From RYN-433 sp036558265 (GTDB lineage Bacteria; Planctomycetota; Phycisphaerae; Tepidisphaerales; Tepidisphaeraceae): a stretch of DNA of 6,786 nucleotides. The position numbers were made by a program, and so were the translations under genes. The stretch covers positions 1-6,786 of the forward strand of contig DATBFY010000452.1 in NCBI GenBank assembly GCA_036558265.1, written 5' to 3'. Numbering within the stretch: position 1 is the first letter of the stretch; each line of letters begins with the position of its first letter. Positions 1 through 6,269 of the stretch are shown one piece after another. The notes under the pieces were generated by a model, which was not told the DNA's origin, did not search any database, and worked only from the letters and a program-made list of their open reading frames with translations.

Positions 1-544
1 GCAGCCCGTCAAGGATCGCGGCGGCGATGGCCTTGGGATCGTCGGTCGGATGGTTGGGCTGGAGCCGCGTCGCGAGCCGTCCCGGCAGCCCGATCGTACA
101 GCGGAAGCGCGTCACCACCTGGCATTTGCTCGCGATCAGGATCAGGTCCTGGTTGCGGCAGATCTTGCTCGTGGCCGCAACCATCTCGGGCGTCAGGCCT
201 GGCGCGAGCCGCGCGAGTACGTCGGCGGTCGTGCCGTATTCGAGGAGGAACTCGCGGAACTGGCCGATGGTGAGATCCTTGACGGGGGCGAACGCCGCTT
301 TGTCATGCGTATCCACGATCAGGCGAGTGACTTCATCCTGCTCGTAAGAGATCAGCGGCTGTTCGAGAAATCGCGTAAGCGGCACGTCCGCAAGCAGCGT
401 CTGCGCCGCGACGCGCTCCGCGGCGCTTTGGGCGGCGATGCCCGCGAGCTGGTCGCCGCTCCGCGGTGGCGTCGCCTTGCCGAGCAGGTCGCGCAAGTCC
501 GTGAACGTGTACCCGCGATGGGCGAGCGTGGTGGAGAAGGGCAT
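1..544 (-). CDS. eutB: Ethanolamine ammonia-lyase large subunit, N-terminal part (C-terminus outside window)
   Basis: This is the large catalytic subunit of the adenosylcobalamin-dependent ethanolamine ammonia-lyase, a cytosolic enzyme that converts ethanolamine to acetaldehyde and ammonia. I translated the minus strand from the ATG at 544 and obtained 181 uninterrupted residues to the left edge. They align without gaps to my recollection of E. coli EutB. Landmarks are RSGD at 28-31, LAGIAA at 33-38, ERVAA at 43-47, VTRLI at 72-76, KIC at 127-129, IGLPG at 151-155 and RLQPN at 160-164. R160 and Q162 of that last motif fall at the same numbers as the ethanolamine-contacting residues known in enterobacterial EutB. 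The complete enzyme is about 450 residues, so roughly 270 are missing. A GAGG Shine-Dalgarno-like stretch lies 7 nt before the ATG. The gene is divergent from the peptide transporter. The small subunit eutC would be expected beyond the left edge but is not seen. Confidence 0.93.
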   Translation of the reverse strand, partial: MPFSTTLAHRGYTFTDLRDLLGKATPPRSGDQLAGIAAQSAAERVAAQTLLADVPLTRFLEQPLISYEQDEVTRLIVDTHDKAAFAPVKDLTIGQFREFLLEYGTTADVLARLAPGLTPEMVAATSKICRNQDLILIASKCQVVTRFRCTIGLPGRLATRLQPNHPTDDPKAIAAAILDGL

Positions 545-563
545 GGACGCGCCTCGGCGCCTG

Positions 564-569
564 AGTATA
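564..569 (-). promoter_or_regulatory. Possible -10 element of eutB
   Basis: On the minus strand this reads TATACT, one mismatch from the sigma70 -10 consensus and conspicuous in very GC-rich DNA. Transcription would start near 557, leaving a leader of about 13 nt that just covers the GAGG at 555-552. No convincing -35 box lies 17 bp upstream (CACCCG there), so the call rests on the -10 alone. The rest of the 545-641 gap also holds the inverted repeat TACCCG/CGGGTA (605-610 and 624-629), whose role is unknown. Confidence 0.3.
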
Positions 570-641
570 GCGCCCGGGGGACGGGGCGGGTGCGCCCAAT
601 CCGATACCCGGATCGCCGGTTGTCGGGTACTTTTGCACCTC

Positions 642-2237
642 ATGTCCACGATGACCCTCGCCTCCCGCGGCCCGGTCGAGAAGACCCTCTTCGGCCAACC
701 GCGCGGCCTCTACCTCCTTTTCCTGGTCGAGATGTGGGAGCGGTTCAGCTACTACGGCATGCGCGGGTTGCTCGTGCTCTACCTGGTGGCCGCCGCCTCG
801 ACCGGCGGCAACCCGGGCCGCGGGTGGTCGAAGGAGGCCGCCGCCAACCTCTACGGCTGGTACACGGGCATGGCGTACCTGCTGCCGGTCTTCGGCGGAT
901 TGATCGCCGACAAGTTGATCGGCGCGCACCGCTCGATGCTGGTCGGCGGGCTGGTCATCGCCCTGGGTCACGTCGCGCTGGCCTGCTCCGGGATCGGCGG
1001 GCTGGCGCAAAACCACCTGGGCATGTCGATCTTCGTCGGCGGGCTGGCGCTGATCGTGATCGGCACCGGCCACTTCAAGCCCAACGTCTCCGTGATGGTC
1101 GGCGCGCTCTACCCCCCGGGCGACGGGCGGCGGGACGGGGCTTTCACGATCTTCTACATGGGGATCAACCTGGGCGCGTTCATCTGCGCCTTCGTCTGCG
1201 GCACCCTGGGCGAGAAGGTCGGCTGGCACTGGGGCTTCGGCGCGGCGGCGGTCGGGATGGTGCTCGGGTTGATCCTTTACCTGGCCGCGCGCCCCCGGCT
1301 CCTGGGCCACATCGGCGACGCGCCCGCGGGCAAACCGAACTACGCCCCGCTCTTCTTTGCCGTCGCGCTGGTGCTCGCGGCGGTCGTCGGCGCGATGTTC
1401 CACGTTGATGCGTTCGGCCGCCTGGGCGCCCTGGTTGACCGCGCCACCGCGACGGCGGTCGGCCATGCCGCCGCCGTCACCCTCCAGTGGCTCGTCGTCG
1501 CCGCGATCGTCGCATGGGCCGTCCGCTTCGTCCGGAAACAGGAGCCCGCCGACCGCGGCCCGACCGCCGCCATTCTCATCTTCATCGTCTTCAACGCGAT
1601 CTTCTGGCTGGCGTTCGAGCAGGCGGGGAGCAGCCTCAACCTGTTCGCCGCCGAGATGACCGACCGTCGGATCGGCTCATGGGAGATGCCGGCGACGTGG
1701 TTCCAGTCCATCGGCCCGCTCCAGATCATCCTGCTCGCCCCCGTCTTCGCCGCCCTCTGGTCGGCGCTGGCCCGTCGTAACTTGAACCCGAGCATGCCGG
1801 TGAAGATCGCGATGGCGCTCCTGCTGCTCGGCGGCGGTTACGTCTTCATGGTGGTCGGCTCGCTCGGCACGTCGCCCGCGCACCGCGCGAGCATGTTCTG
1901 GCTGATCGCCACCTATACGCTCCTCACGCTCGGCGAGTTGTGCATCTCGCCGACCGGCCTCTCGTTCGTCACCCGCGCGGCGCCGGCCCGGTACGTCTCG
2001 TTCCTGATGGGCGTCTGGTTTCTCTCCAATGCGCTGGCGAACAAGCTGGGCGGGCAGATCGCCGGGCAGATCGAGAAGATCGAAAGCGGCCGGCTCAGCC
2101 TCTTCTGGTACCGCTGGTTCAAGCTCGGCGGGGAGGCCGACTTCTTCCTGCTCTTCGTGATCTCGTCCGTCGCCGCCGGACTACTGGTCCTGCTGCTCAC
2201 CCCCCTGCTCAAGCGACTCATCGCCGGGCGCGGGTGA
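642..2237 (+). CDS. Proton-dependent oligopeptide (POT/PTR2) family transporter
   Basis: A 531-residue inner-membrane protein of the major facilitator superfamily that should import di- and tripeptides with protons. The POT signature ExxERFxYYG is complete at residues 30-39 (E30, E33, R34, Y38). The second family signature runs from GTGHFKPN at 141-148, with the conserved TM4 lysine K146, to FYMGINLGAF at 171-180. FWLAFEQAGSSLNLF at 321-335 carries the TM7 glutamate E326. GELCISPTG at 431-439 carries the TM10 glutamate E432 and is followed by a typical last bundle ending near 525. Every residue associated with proton coupling or peptide-terminus binding that I can place is present, so it should be functional. 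Hydrophobic segments run through most of its length, and it is somewhat longer than many bacterial members. I chose the ATG at 642 because upstream in-frame codons run back into the divergent eutB. ATG 651 is possible, and neither start has a clear ribosome-binding site. Substrate range cannot be read from the sequence. Confidence 0.94.
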   Translation: MSTMTLASRGPVEKTLFGQPRGLYLLFLVEMWERFSYYGMRGLLVLYLVAAASTGGNPGRGWSKEAAANLYGWYTGMAYLLPVFGGLIADKLIGAHRSMLVGGLVIALGHVALACSGIGGLAQNHLGMSIFVGGLALIVIGTGHFKPNVSVMVGALYPPGDGRRDGAFTIFYMGINLGAFICAFVCGTLGEKVGWHWGFGAAAVGMVLGLILYLAARPRLLGHIGDAPAGKPNYAPLFFAVALVLAAVVGAMFHVDAFGRLGALVDRATATAVGHAAAVTLQWLVVAAIVAWAVRFVRKQEPADRGPTAAILIFIVFNAIFWLAFEQAGSSLNLFAAEMTDRRIGSWEMPATWFQSIGPLQIILLAPVFAALWSALARRNLNPSMPVKIAMALLLLGGGYVFMVVGSLGTSPAHRASMFWLIATYTLLTLGELCISPTGLSFVTRAAPARYVSFLMGVWFLSNALANKLGGQIAGQIEKIESGRLSLFWYRWFKLGGEADFFLLFVISSVAAGLLVLLLTPLLKRLIAGRG

Positions 2238-2239
2238 TC

Positions 2240-2258
2240 GCGCGCGACGCTCGCGTGC
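2240..2258. terminator. Small GC-rich hairpin at convergent gene ends (possible bidirectional terminator)
   Basis: Arms 2240-2247 (GCGCGCGA) and 2251-2258 (TCGCGTGC) pair over 8 bp with one G-T wobble and a 3-nt CGC loop. The hairpin sits between the transporter stop (2235-2237) and the stop of the minus-strand peptidase gene (2258-2260), touching the latter. No T tract follows on either strand, so factor-independent termination would be weak. It may only be a barrier to converging transcription, or chance in GC-rich sequence. Confidence 0.3.
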
Positions 2259-3853
2259 TACCGTCCGGCCGCTTCGTATCGCCAATCCTGGTGCTCGCGG
2301 TAGGCCATCGTCTGGTCCACGATGGCGTACAGCTCCGGGTCGTACGCCCGCAGTGCCTCGCGCGTCGTGATCGGCCGATCCGCGTTCTGTGGCGGATAGC
2401 CGGCGCCCGCCGCATCGAAGTACGCCGCCACCCCGGCGGCCCAGTACTCGAACCGGTCCCGCGCCGCCGGCGTCCCCTTCCACAGTCCCTTCTCGACCGC
2501 CTGCCCGTACGCCTTCTGCACCCGCTGGTCGAACTCCACGTCCAGCCGCTTCACGCGGAGCTCGTACTGCTGCTTCTGTCGCCGCTTGTCGAACTCCGGA
2601 TCCACCGGCCGCAGACCGGCGACCCGGTAAAATCCCTTCGCCATCCCCATCACCACCGCGCTTTCGCCGCCGAACGGGTCGCCCGCCAACCCCAGCACGT
2701 TCTCCTCCGGCACCACGATCAGCTTGCGCTGCGGCGTGTAATCCACGAACCGCGCCGCGTCGAAGGCGGCCTCGTCCTTCGAATGCTTGAACTCCGGCAG
2801 ATCCGCGAGCCGTTCGCCGCGGCCGAGCACGATCAGCCGCACGTCGTCCGCCATCATCGCCTTGAGGAGGTCATGCCGGTACGCGAACATCTTGCGGATC
2901 GTGTCGTTCGCCTTCAGCATCGCCGCGTCGCTCACCCGGTTCGAGCCCAGGACGGGGAACTCGCGGGCGTACGTGAACTTCGTGTAATAGGGGTCGACCT
3001 TCATCTTCGCCGGCGGCGCAACGACGCTCGGCTGCGGCCGCATCGGGCGGTAACGCCAGTCGATGTCCGGCGTCAGTTTGAAGGTCGTCCGCACCAGCTC
3101 GTACCCGTCCGGGTCGTACTCCTTGAGCTGCTCCCGGGTCCCGACCGCGGCGTGATTCCAGTTGTTAATCCGATTGCAATCGAAGTAGGACTGGCAGATC
3201 TCCGCCCAGTACTCGGCGGGGTTGGTCGAGGTGTAGGCGTTCTTCCAGAGCCCCTTGTCCAGCGCGCCGCGGTACGTCTTGTTGAGGCGGTCGCGCCAGG
3301 TCGGGTCGATCGTGCGCAGGGCCGCGTCCACCGTGTGGCAGAACTCGTGTACGCCGATGCTCTCGTCGTCGTACCGGTCGCCCGCCAGCGTGAGGAGGTT
3401 CTCCTCGCCGAAGCTCGTGACGCCCAGCCCGCCGGTGCCGCGCACCCGCTCGTTCTGGTACGCCGGGTTCGGATGATTCCGGTACTCGGGCATGTCGGTA
3501 TAGACCTGGTCCTTGCCGATGACGATCAGCCGCGTGCCCGCCTTCTTCATTGCCTCCAGGACATCCGGTCGGCCGGCGAGGATGTGCGTCACGATCCAGT
3601 ACGTCCGCTGCAAAGCCTCATCCGCCACTTCGCCGGACGCGACGACGGCCAATCCCTTCACGTCGATGTACTTCTTGTAGAACCCCCGGGCCACGTCGCG
3701 GTCCCCCTCCCGAAACCGCGCGAAGACCTGCTCGGGCACCACACCCACCGCGGGCAGCGCCTCCACCGCGCCGCCGCCGACGACGGATTCCTGCGCGAAC
3801 GCCGAACCACTGAGCACCGCGATCGTGAGACACGCCAAACCGAGTCGATTCAC
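2258..3853 (-). CDS. Secreted two-repeat zinc-peptidase-like protein, second repeat degenerate
   Basis: A 531-residue predicted exported protein that I cannot assign to a named family. Residues 1-20 look like a Sec signal peptide (basic NR, hydrophobic core LGLACLTIAVL, cleavage after AFA-20). The rest is two homologous halves, about 58-268 and 291-527. Half 1 has HEFCH at 169-173 (bases 3335-3349), an HExxH zinc motif, and EYWAE at 214-218, where E218 could be the third ligand as in gluzincin peptidases. The halves share RLIVxG, D-M/L-PE-Y/F, KGLWK, EYWA, TRExLxxYDP and DWRY in the same order. In half 2 the zinc positions are M402, G403 and K406, and E218 becomes A473, so it should be catalytically dead. 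The start is GTG at 3853: GAGGAGG lies 4 nt before it and the signal peptide begins there, although the frame stays open far upstream into xylA. It follows xylA by 17 nt and is probably cotranscribed. Peptidase activity is inferred from motifs only. Confidence 0.85.
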   Translation of the reverse strand: MNRLGLACLTIAVLSGSAFAQESVVGGGAVEALPAVGVVPEQVFARFREGDRDVARGFYKKYIDVKGLAVVASGEVADEALQRTYWIVTHILAGRPDVLEAMKKAGTRLIVIGKDQVYTDMPEYRNHPNPAYQNERVRGTGGLGVTSFGEENLLTLAGDRYDDESIGVHEFCHTVDAALRTIDPTWRDRLNKTYRGALDKGLWKNAYTSTNPAEYWAEICQSYFDCNRINNWNHAAVGTREQLKEYDPDGYELVRTTFKLTPDIDWRYRPMRPQPSVVAPPAKMKVDPYYTKFTYAREFPVLGSNRVSDAAMLKANDTIRKMFAYRHDLLKAMMADDVRLIVLGRGERLADLPEFKHSKDEAAFDAARFVDYTPQRKLIVVPEENVLGLAGDPFGGESAVVMGMAKGFYRVAGLRPVDPEFDKRRQKQQYELRVKRLDVEFDQRVQKAYGQAVEKGLWKGTPAARDRFEYWAAGVAAYFDAAGAGYPPQNADRPITTREALRAYDPELYAIVDQTMAYREHQDWRYEAAGR

Positions 3854-3857
3854 GGGG

Positions 3858-3864
3858 CCTCCTC
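3858..3864 (-). promoter_or_regulatory. Shine-Dalgarno sequence fixing the GTG start of the peptidase-like gene
   Basis: The minus strand reads GAGGAGG four nucleotides before the GTG at 3853-3851, inside the 17-nt gap after the xylA stop codon. Together with the signal peptide that begins at this GTG, it argues against the much longer in-frame extension that overlaps xylA. It also means the gene has its own translation initiation rather than relying on coupling alone. Confidence 0.75.
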
Positions 3865-3870
3865 GTCGGG

Positions 3871-5097
3871 TTACCTCACCCCCATGATCACTTCCATCGT
3901 CAACTGATCCAGCTTCTCGTACGGCAGCCGCGCCTTCGCCAGCTCCACCCGATCCAGCGGCGCGTCCAGCAGCTTCTTCGCGTTCTGCGAGCTGAAGCTC
4001 TTCGTCAGCTTCTCGTAATTCGAATCCGCGACGTTGATCTCCTTCAACAGCCCTTGAACCTCCGCATCCGCGTTCCAGCGCGCGGCCTTCTCCTTCAGGA
4101 TCATGTACGTCCGCATGCACCCCTTGGCGAACGCCTTCACGTCCTCGTAATCGCTCGTGCGCAGCGCGTGGGCGTCGAAATGCCGCGGGCCGTTGTACTT
4201 GTAATCCTCCAGCAGCTTCACGAGGAAAAACGCGTGCTTCAGGTTCGCCTGCCCGAAGCGAAAGTCCTGGTCGTACCGCCCGAACTCCTGGTCGTTCAGG
4301 TCGATGTGAAAGAGCTTTTTCGCCTCCAGCGCCGCCGCCACCTGGTGGACGAAGTTCAAGCCCGCCATGTGCTCGTGCGCCACCTCCGGGTTCACGCCGC
4401 ACATGTCCGCGTGCTTGAGCGTCGGAATGAGTGCGAGATAGCTCCCCGTGACAGCGAAATAGATGTGTCCGCGCGGCTCGTTGGGCTTGGCCTCGAACGC
4501 GAACTTGTACCCGTACCCCTGCTCGATCGAGTAATCGCAAAGGAAGTCGATCGCCTCGCGGAACCGCTTGATCGAGTCGACCGGGTTCTTGGCCGCATCC
4601 GTCTCCGCGCCCTCGCGCCCGCCCCAGAAGACGTAGATCTTCGCCCCGAACTCGGCCCCCAGGTCCATCGCCCGCATCGTCTTCTGGATCGCGTAGGCGC
4701 GGATGCGGGCGTTATTGCTCGTAAACGCGCCGTCCTTGAACGCCGGGTCGGAAAAGAGGTTGGTCGTCGCCATCGGCACGACCAGGCCGTTGTCCTTCAG
4801 CGCCTTCTTGAAGTCTTTCTTGATCTGCGCCGCCTGCTCCGGCGAGGCATCGATCGGAATGAGGTCGTTGTCGTGGAAGTTCACGCCGTACGCCCCCGCC
4901 GACCCGAGCATGTCGCAGATCTGCGGCGCCGAGATCGGTTCGCGCACCGGCCCGCCGAACGGGTCCCGGCCGACGTTGCCGACCGTCCAGAGGCCGAACG
5001 TGAACTTGAGCTTGGGATCGGGTGCGAAATCGGCGGCCATGGCGCGCATCTCCTCGTCAGTCTTGTCTTCCTGCGAAAAATGAGCGGCGAGTTTCAT
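3871..5097 (-). CDS. xylA: Xylose isomerase, actinobacterial (class I) type
   Basis: Cytosolic metal-dependent aldose-ketose isomerase converting D-xylose to D-xylulose, and usually also glucose to fructose. The 408-residue product follows the Streptomyces-type enzyme along its length. The expected catalytic and metal residues are all present at a constant offset of +21 from the Streptomyces numbering: H75 and D78 in FHDND, W158 in FWGG, E202 and K204 in EAKPNEP, E238 and H241 in NPEVAHEHMAG, D266 in HIDLN, D276 and D278 in YDQDFRFG, D308 in RHFD. Nothing is missing, so it should be active. The ATG at 5097 adds about 19 residues relative to the Streptomyces enzyme. The ATG at 5040 (residue 20) has GAGGAG (5055-5050) 9 nt upstream and gives 389 residues, close to the family length of about 388, so it may be the true start. 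It ends 17 nt before the exported peptidase-like gene and is divergent from the racemase-like gene. No xylulokinase or xylose transporter is in the window. Confidence 0.96.
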   Translation of the reverse strand: MKLAAHFSQEDKTDEEMRAMAADFAPDPKLKFTFGLWTVGNVGRDPFGGPVREPISAPQICDMLGSAGAYGVNFHDNDLIPIDASPEQAAQIKKDFKKALKDNGLVVPMATTNLFSDPAFKDGAFTSNNARIRAYAIQKTMRAMDLGAEFGAKIYVFWGGREGAETDAAKNPVDSIKRFREAIDFLCDYSIEQGYGYKFAFEAKPNEPRGHIYFAVTGSYLALIPTLKHADMCGVNPEVAHEHMAGLNFVHQVAAALEAKKLFHIDLNDQEFGRYDQDFRFGQANLKHAFFLVKLLEDYKYNGPRHFDAHALRTSDYEDVKAFAKGCMRTYMILKEKAARWNADAEVQGLLKEINVADSNYEKLTKSFSSQNAKKLLDAPLDRVELAKARLPYEKLDQLTMEVIMGVR

Positions 5098-5108
5098 CCA
5101 GCGTGGCG

Positions 5109-5114
5109 ATTAAA
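5109..5114 (-). promoter_or_regulatory. Possible -10 element of xylA
   Basis: The minus strand reads TTTAAT, five of six matches to the -10 consensus, in the only AT-rich patch of the divergent intergenic region. Transcription would begin near 5102, leaving almost no leader for the ATG at 5097 but about 60 nt for the ATG at 5040, which has a Shine-Dalgarno sequence. No good -35 box is seen. A GGGAGGA stretch upstream of this element is more than 20 nt from the first ATG. Confidence 0.25.
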
Positions 5115-5135
5115 TCAAGCTTCCTCCCGTTTAGC

Positions 5136-5153
5136 CGGCCCGCTTGCGGGCCG
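5136..5153. repeat. GC-rich inverted repeat in the xylA / racemase-like divergent region
   Basis: CGGCCCG at 5136-5142 and CGGGCCG at 5147-5153 are exact reverse complements around CTTG. In RNA this would be a 7-bp stem with a C(UU)G-type loop, and in DNA it is a near-perfect 18-bp palindrome. It lies between two divergent genes, upstream of the candidate promoter of each, so a protein-binding site is possible. Chance is also realistic in such GC-rich DNA. Confidence 0.4.
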
Positions 5154-5176
5154 CCTCCCCCGGCCCACTTGCGCGT

Positions 5177-5205
5177 TTGACGCCATCGCCCCCGCCGGAT
5201 TCAAT
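5177..5205 (+). promoter_or_regulatory. Sigma70-like promoter of the alanine-racemase-like gene
   Basis: TTGACG at 5177-5182 matches five of six -35 bases. TTCAAT at 5200-5205 matches four of six -10 bases. The spacer is exactly 17 bp. The predicted transcription start, near 5212, is only about 4 nt before the ATG at 5216, and no Shine-Dalgarno sequence precedes that ATG, so the transcript may be leaderless. The arrangement is self-consistent but unproven. Confidence 0.45.
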
Positions 5206-5215
5206 CCTCTCCGCG

Positions 5216-6187
5216 ATGATCTCCCCCCACGTGAACGTGACGATCGACCTGACGCGCATCCGCGACGACGCCGCCGCCCTCGCCGCGCGCGTCCGCGTAC
5301 CCGTCTGGGCCACCATCAAGGCCGACGCCTATGGCCTGGGGGCGGCCCAGGTCGCGACAACCCTCGCCAACGTTCCGGGCGTCGTCGGCTTCTACGTCTT
5401 CACGCTCGACGAAGCCACCTCCATCGACCTTTGGAATCGAACCCACAAGCCCGCGATTACCCTGGGCCCCCCTGCCACCCTTGACCCGCAAACCTGGCTC
5501 GCCGCGCACGTCCGGCCCGCCGTCGCGACGACCGAGCAGGCCGCCGCACTGCGAGACGCGCATCCCGTCCTCTGCGTGGACACCGGCATGCAGCGCTTCG
5601 CCTGCGCCCCCGACCAGATCGATCGCGCGATCGAAGCCGGCGGCATCGACGAGGCCTTCACCCACGCCACGCGACTCGAGCACGTCCAGCGCCTTCGCGA
5701 ACTCTGCGCCGGTCGCGGCCTCAAACTCCACGCCGCCGCCACCGCACTCCTCGACGAGCCGGCCGCCTGCCTCGACGCCGTCCGCCCGGGACTGGCGCTC
5801 TACCGCGGCGCCGTGCGCGTCACCACGCGCCTCGCCGAGGCCCACCACTCCATCGGCCCGATCGGCTACACCGCCTGGACCAGCGAAACCGCGCACCACG
5901 GCGTCATCGTTGCCGGCTACTCCAACTTTCTCCGCCCCGGCCCGGTGCTGATCAACGGCCGCCGCCAACACATCACCGAGATCGGCATGCAGTCCGCCTA
6001 CCTCACCCTCCACCCCGACGATCGCGCCGGCGACGAGGTCGTCCTCCTGGGCGATGGATTGACCGAGACGGACCTGGCCTTCGCCTGGAACGTCACGCCA
6101 CATCAAGCGCTCTTCACGATGGCATCGATGGGAGGCCGCGAGTGGATCGGCAGAGGTGAAACGTCGGATGCGCGACCGTCATCGTGA
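5216..6187 (+). CDS. Divergent, short alanine-racemase-like PLP enzyme
   Basis: A 323-residue fold-type III PLP protein related to alanine racemase, which interconverts L- and D-alanine for peptidoglycan. Conserved features are VTIDLTRI at 8-15, the PLP-lysine motif IKADAYGLG with K35, VDTGMQR at 121-127 (R127 matches the family DTGMxR arginine), VRPGLALY at 189-196 with R190 for the pyridine nitrogen, and Y218 in IGYTAW as the probable second catalytic base. Departures are clear: the usual HAANSA phosphate-binding segment reads HAAATA (172-177), GYADG reads GYSNF (234-238), the loop after FTH (148-150) is shortened, and the C-terminal tyrosine of SYRVPR-type tails is replaced near M305. At 323 residues it is shorter than the usual 360-390. 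It may be an alanine racemase with altered kinetics, a racemase for another amino acid, or a paralogue with another role. The ATG at 5216 is preferred over the TTG at 5144, which adds a proline- and alanine-rich tail with no family match. Confidence 0.83.
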   Translation: MISPHVNVTIDLTRIRDDAAALAARVRVPVWATIKADAYGLGAAQVATTLANVPGVVGFYVFTLDEATSIDLWNRTHKPAITLGPPATLDPQTWLAAHVRPAVATTEQAAALRDAHPVLCVDTGMQRFACAPDQIDRAIEAGGIDEAFTHATRLEHVQRLRELCAGRGLKLHAAATALLDEPAACLDAVRPGLALYRGAVRVTTRLAEAHHSIGPIGYTAWTSETAHHGVIVAGYSNFLRPGPVLINGRRQHITEIGMQSAYLTLHPDDRAGDEVVLLGDGLTETDLAFAWNVTPHQALFTMASMGGREWIGRGETSDARPSS

Positions 6188-6200
6188 GGGAGTTTCAAAC

Positions 6201-6263
6201 GACCGAAGGATCTTGCTTCGAGGGGACGCGGTCGTCCCTTCGCGGCCAGATCCTTCGTCCGTA
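6201..6263. repeat. Long two-tier inverted repeat between convergent genes (terminator or dispersed repeat)
   Basis: The outer arms CGAAGGATCT (6204-6213) and AGATCCTTCG (6248-6257) are perfect 10-bp complements, and ACG/CGT triplets outside them extend the pairing (6199-6201 with 6259-6262 region, imperfectly). Nested inside, 6219-6228 pairs with 6233-6242 over 10 bp with one wobble, closing a 4-nt CGGT loop; a 5 by 5 internal loop separates the tiers. It lies between the racemase-like stop (6187) and the minus-strand surface-protein stop (6318). It could terminate both genes, although no T tract follows. The arm sequence resembles intergenic repeats I recall from several environmental bacterial phyla. 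Confidence 0.55.
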
Positions 6264-6269
6264 AGACCT

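Noticed and set aside
438..641. Upstream in-frame extension of the POT transporter by 68 residues
   Set aside because: It overlaps the divergent eutB coding region and lacks family similarity; POT proteins begin shortly before the ExxER motif, as from the ATG at 642.
333..1466. 377-residue minus-strand open frame opposite the transporter
   Set aside because: Charged low-complexity product spanning the divergent intergenic region and the start of eutB in the wrong frame.
3824..3853. Lipoprotein signal (LAC near residue 8) in the peptidase-like protein
   Set aside because: The cysteine is only eight residues from the start, before a full hydrophobic core; a signal peptidase I site after AFA at residue 20 fits better.
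1940..3907. 655-residue plus-strand open frame antisense to the peptidase-like gene
   Set aside because: Arginine-, histidine- and proline-rich product with no domain pattern; it mirrors the minus-strand gene, which has a signal peptide, Shine-Dalgarno sequence and internal homology. It is a GC-driven shadow.
3854..4540. Upstream in-frame extension of the peptidase-like protein by about 229 residues
   Set aside because: It overlaps xylA in another frame, has no recognisable sequence and would bury the signal peptide. The GTG at 3853 has a good Shine-Dalgarno sequence.
5144..5215. TTG-initiated extension of the racemase-like protein
   Set aside because: The added residues are proline- and alanine-rich, overlap a palindrome and the -35/-10 candidate, and have no counterpart in the family.
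4054..5484. 476-residue plus-strand open frame antisense to xylA and running into the racemase-like gene
   Set aside because: Low-complexity Arg/Val/Leu composition, and it crosses two recognisable genes in the wrong frame.
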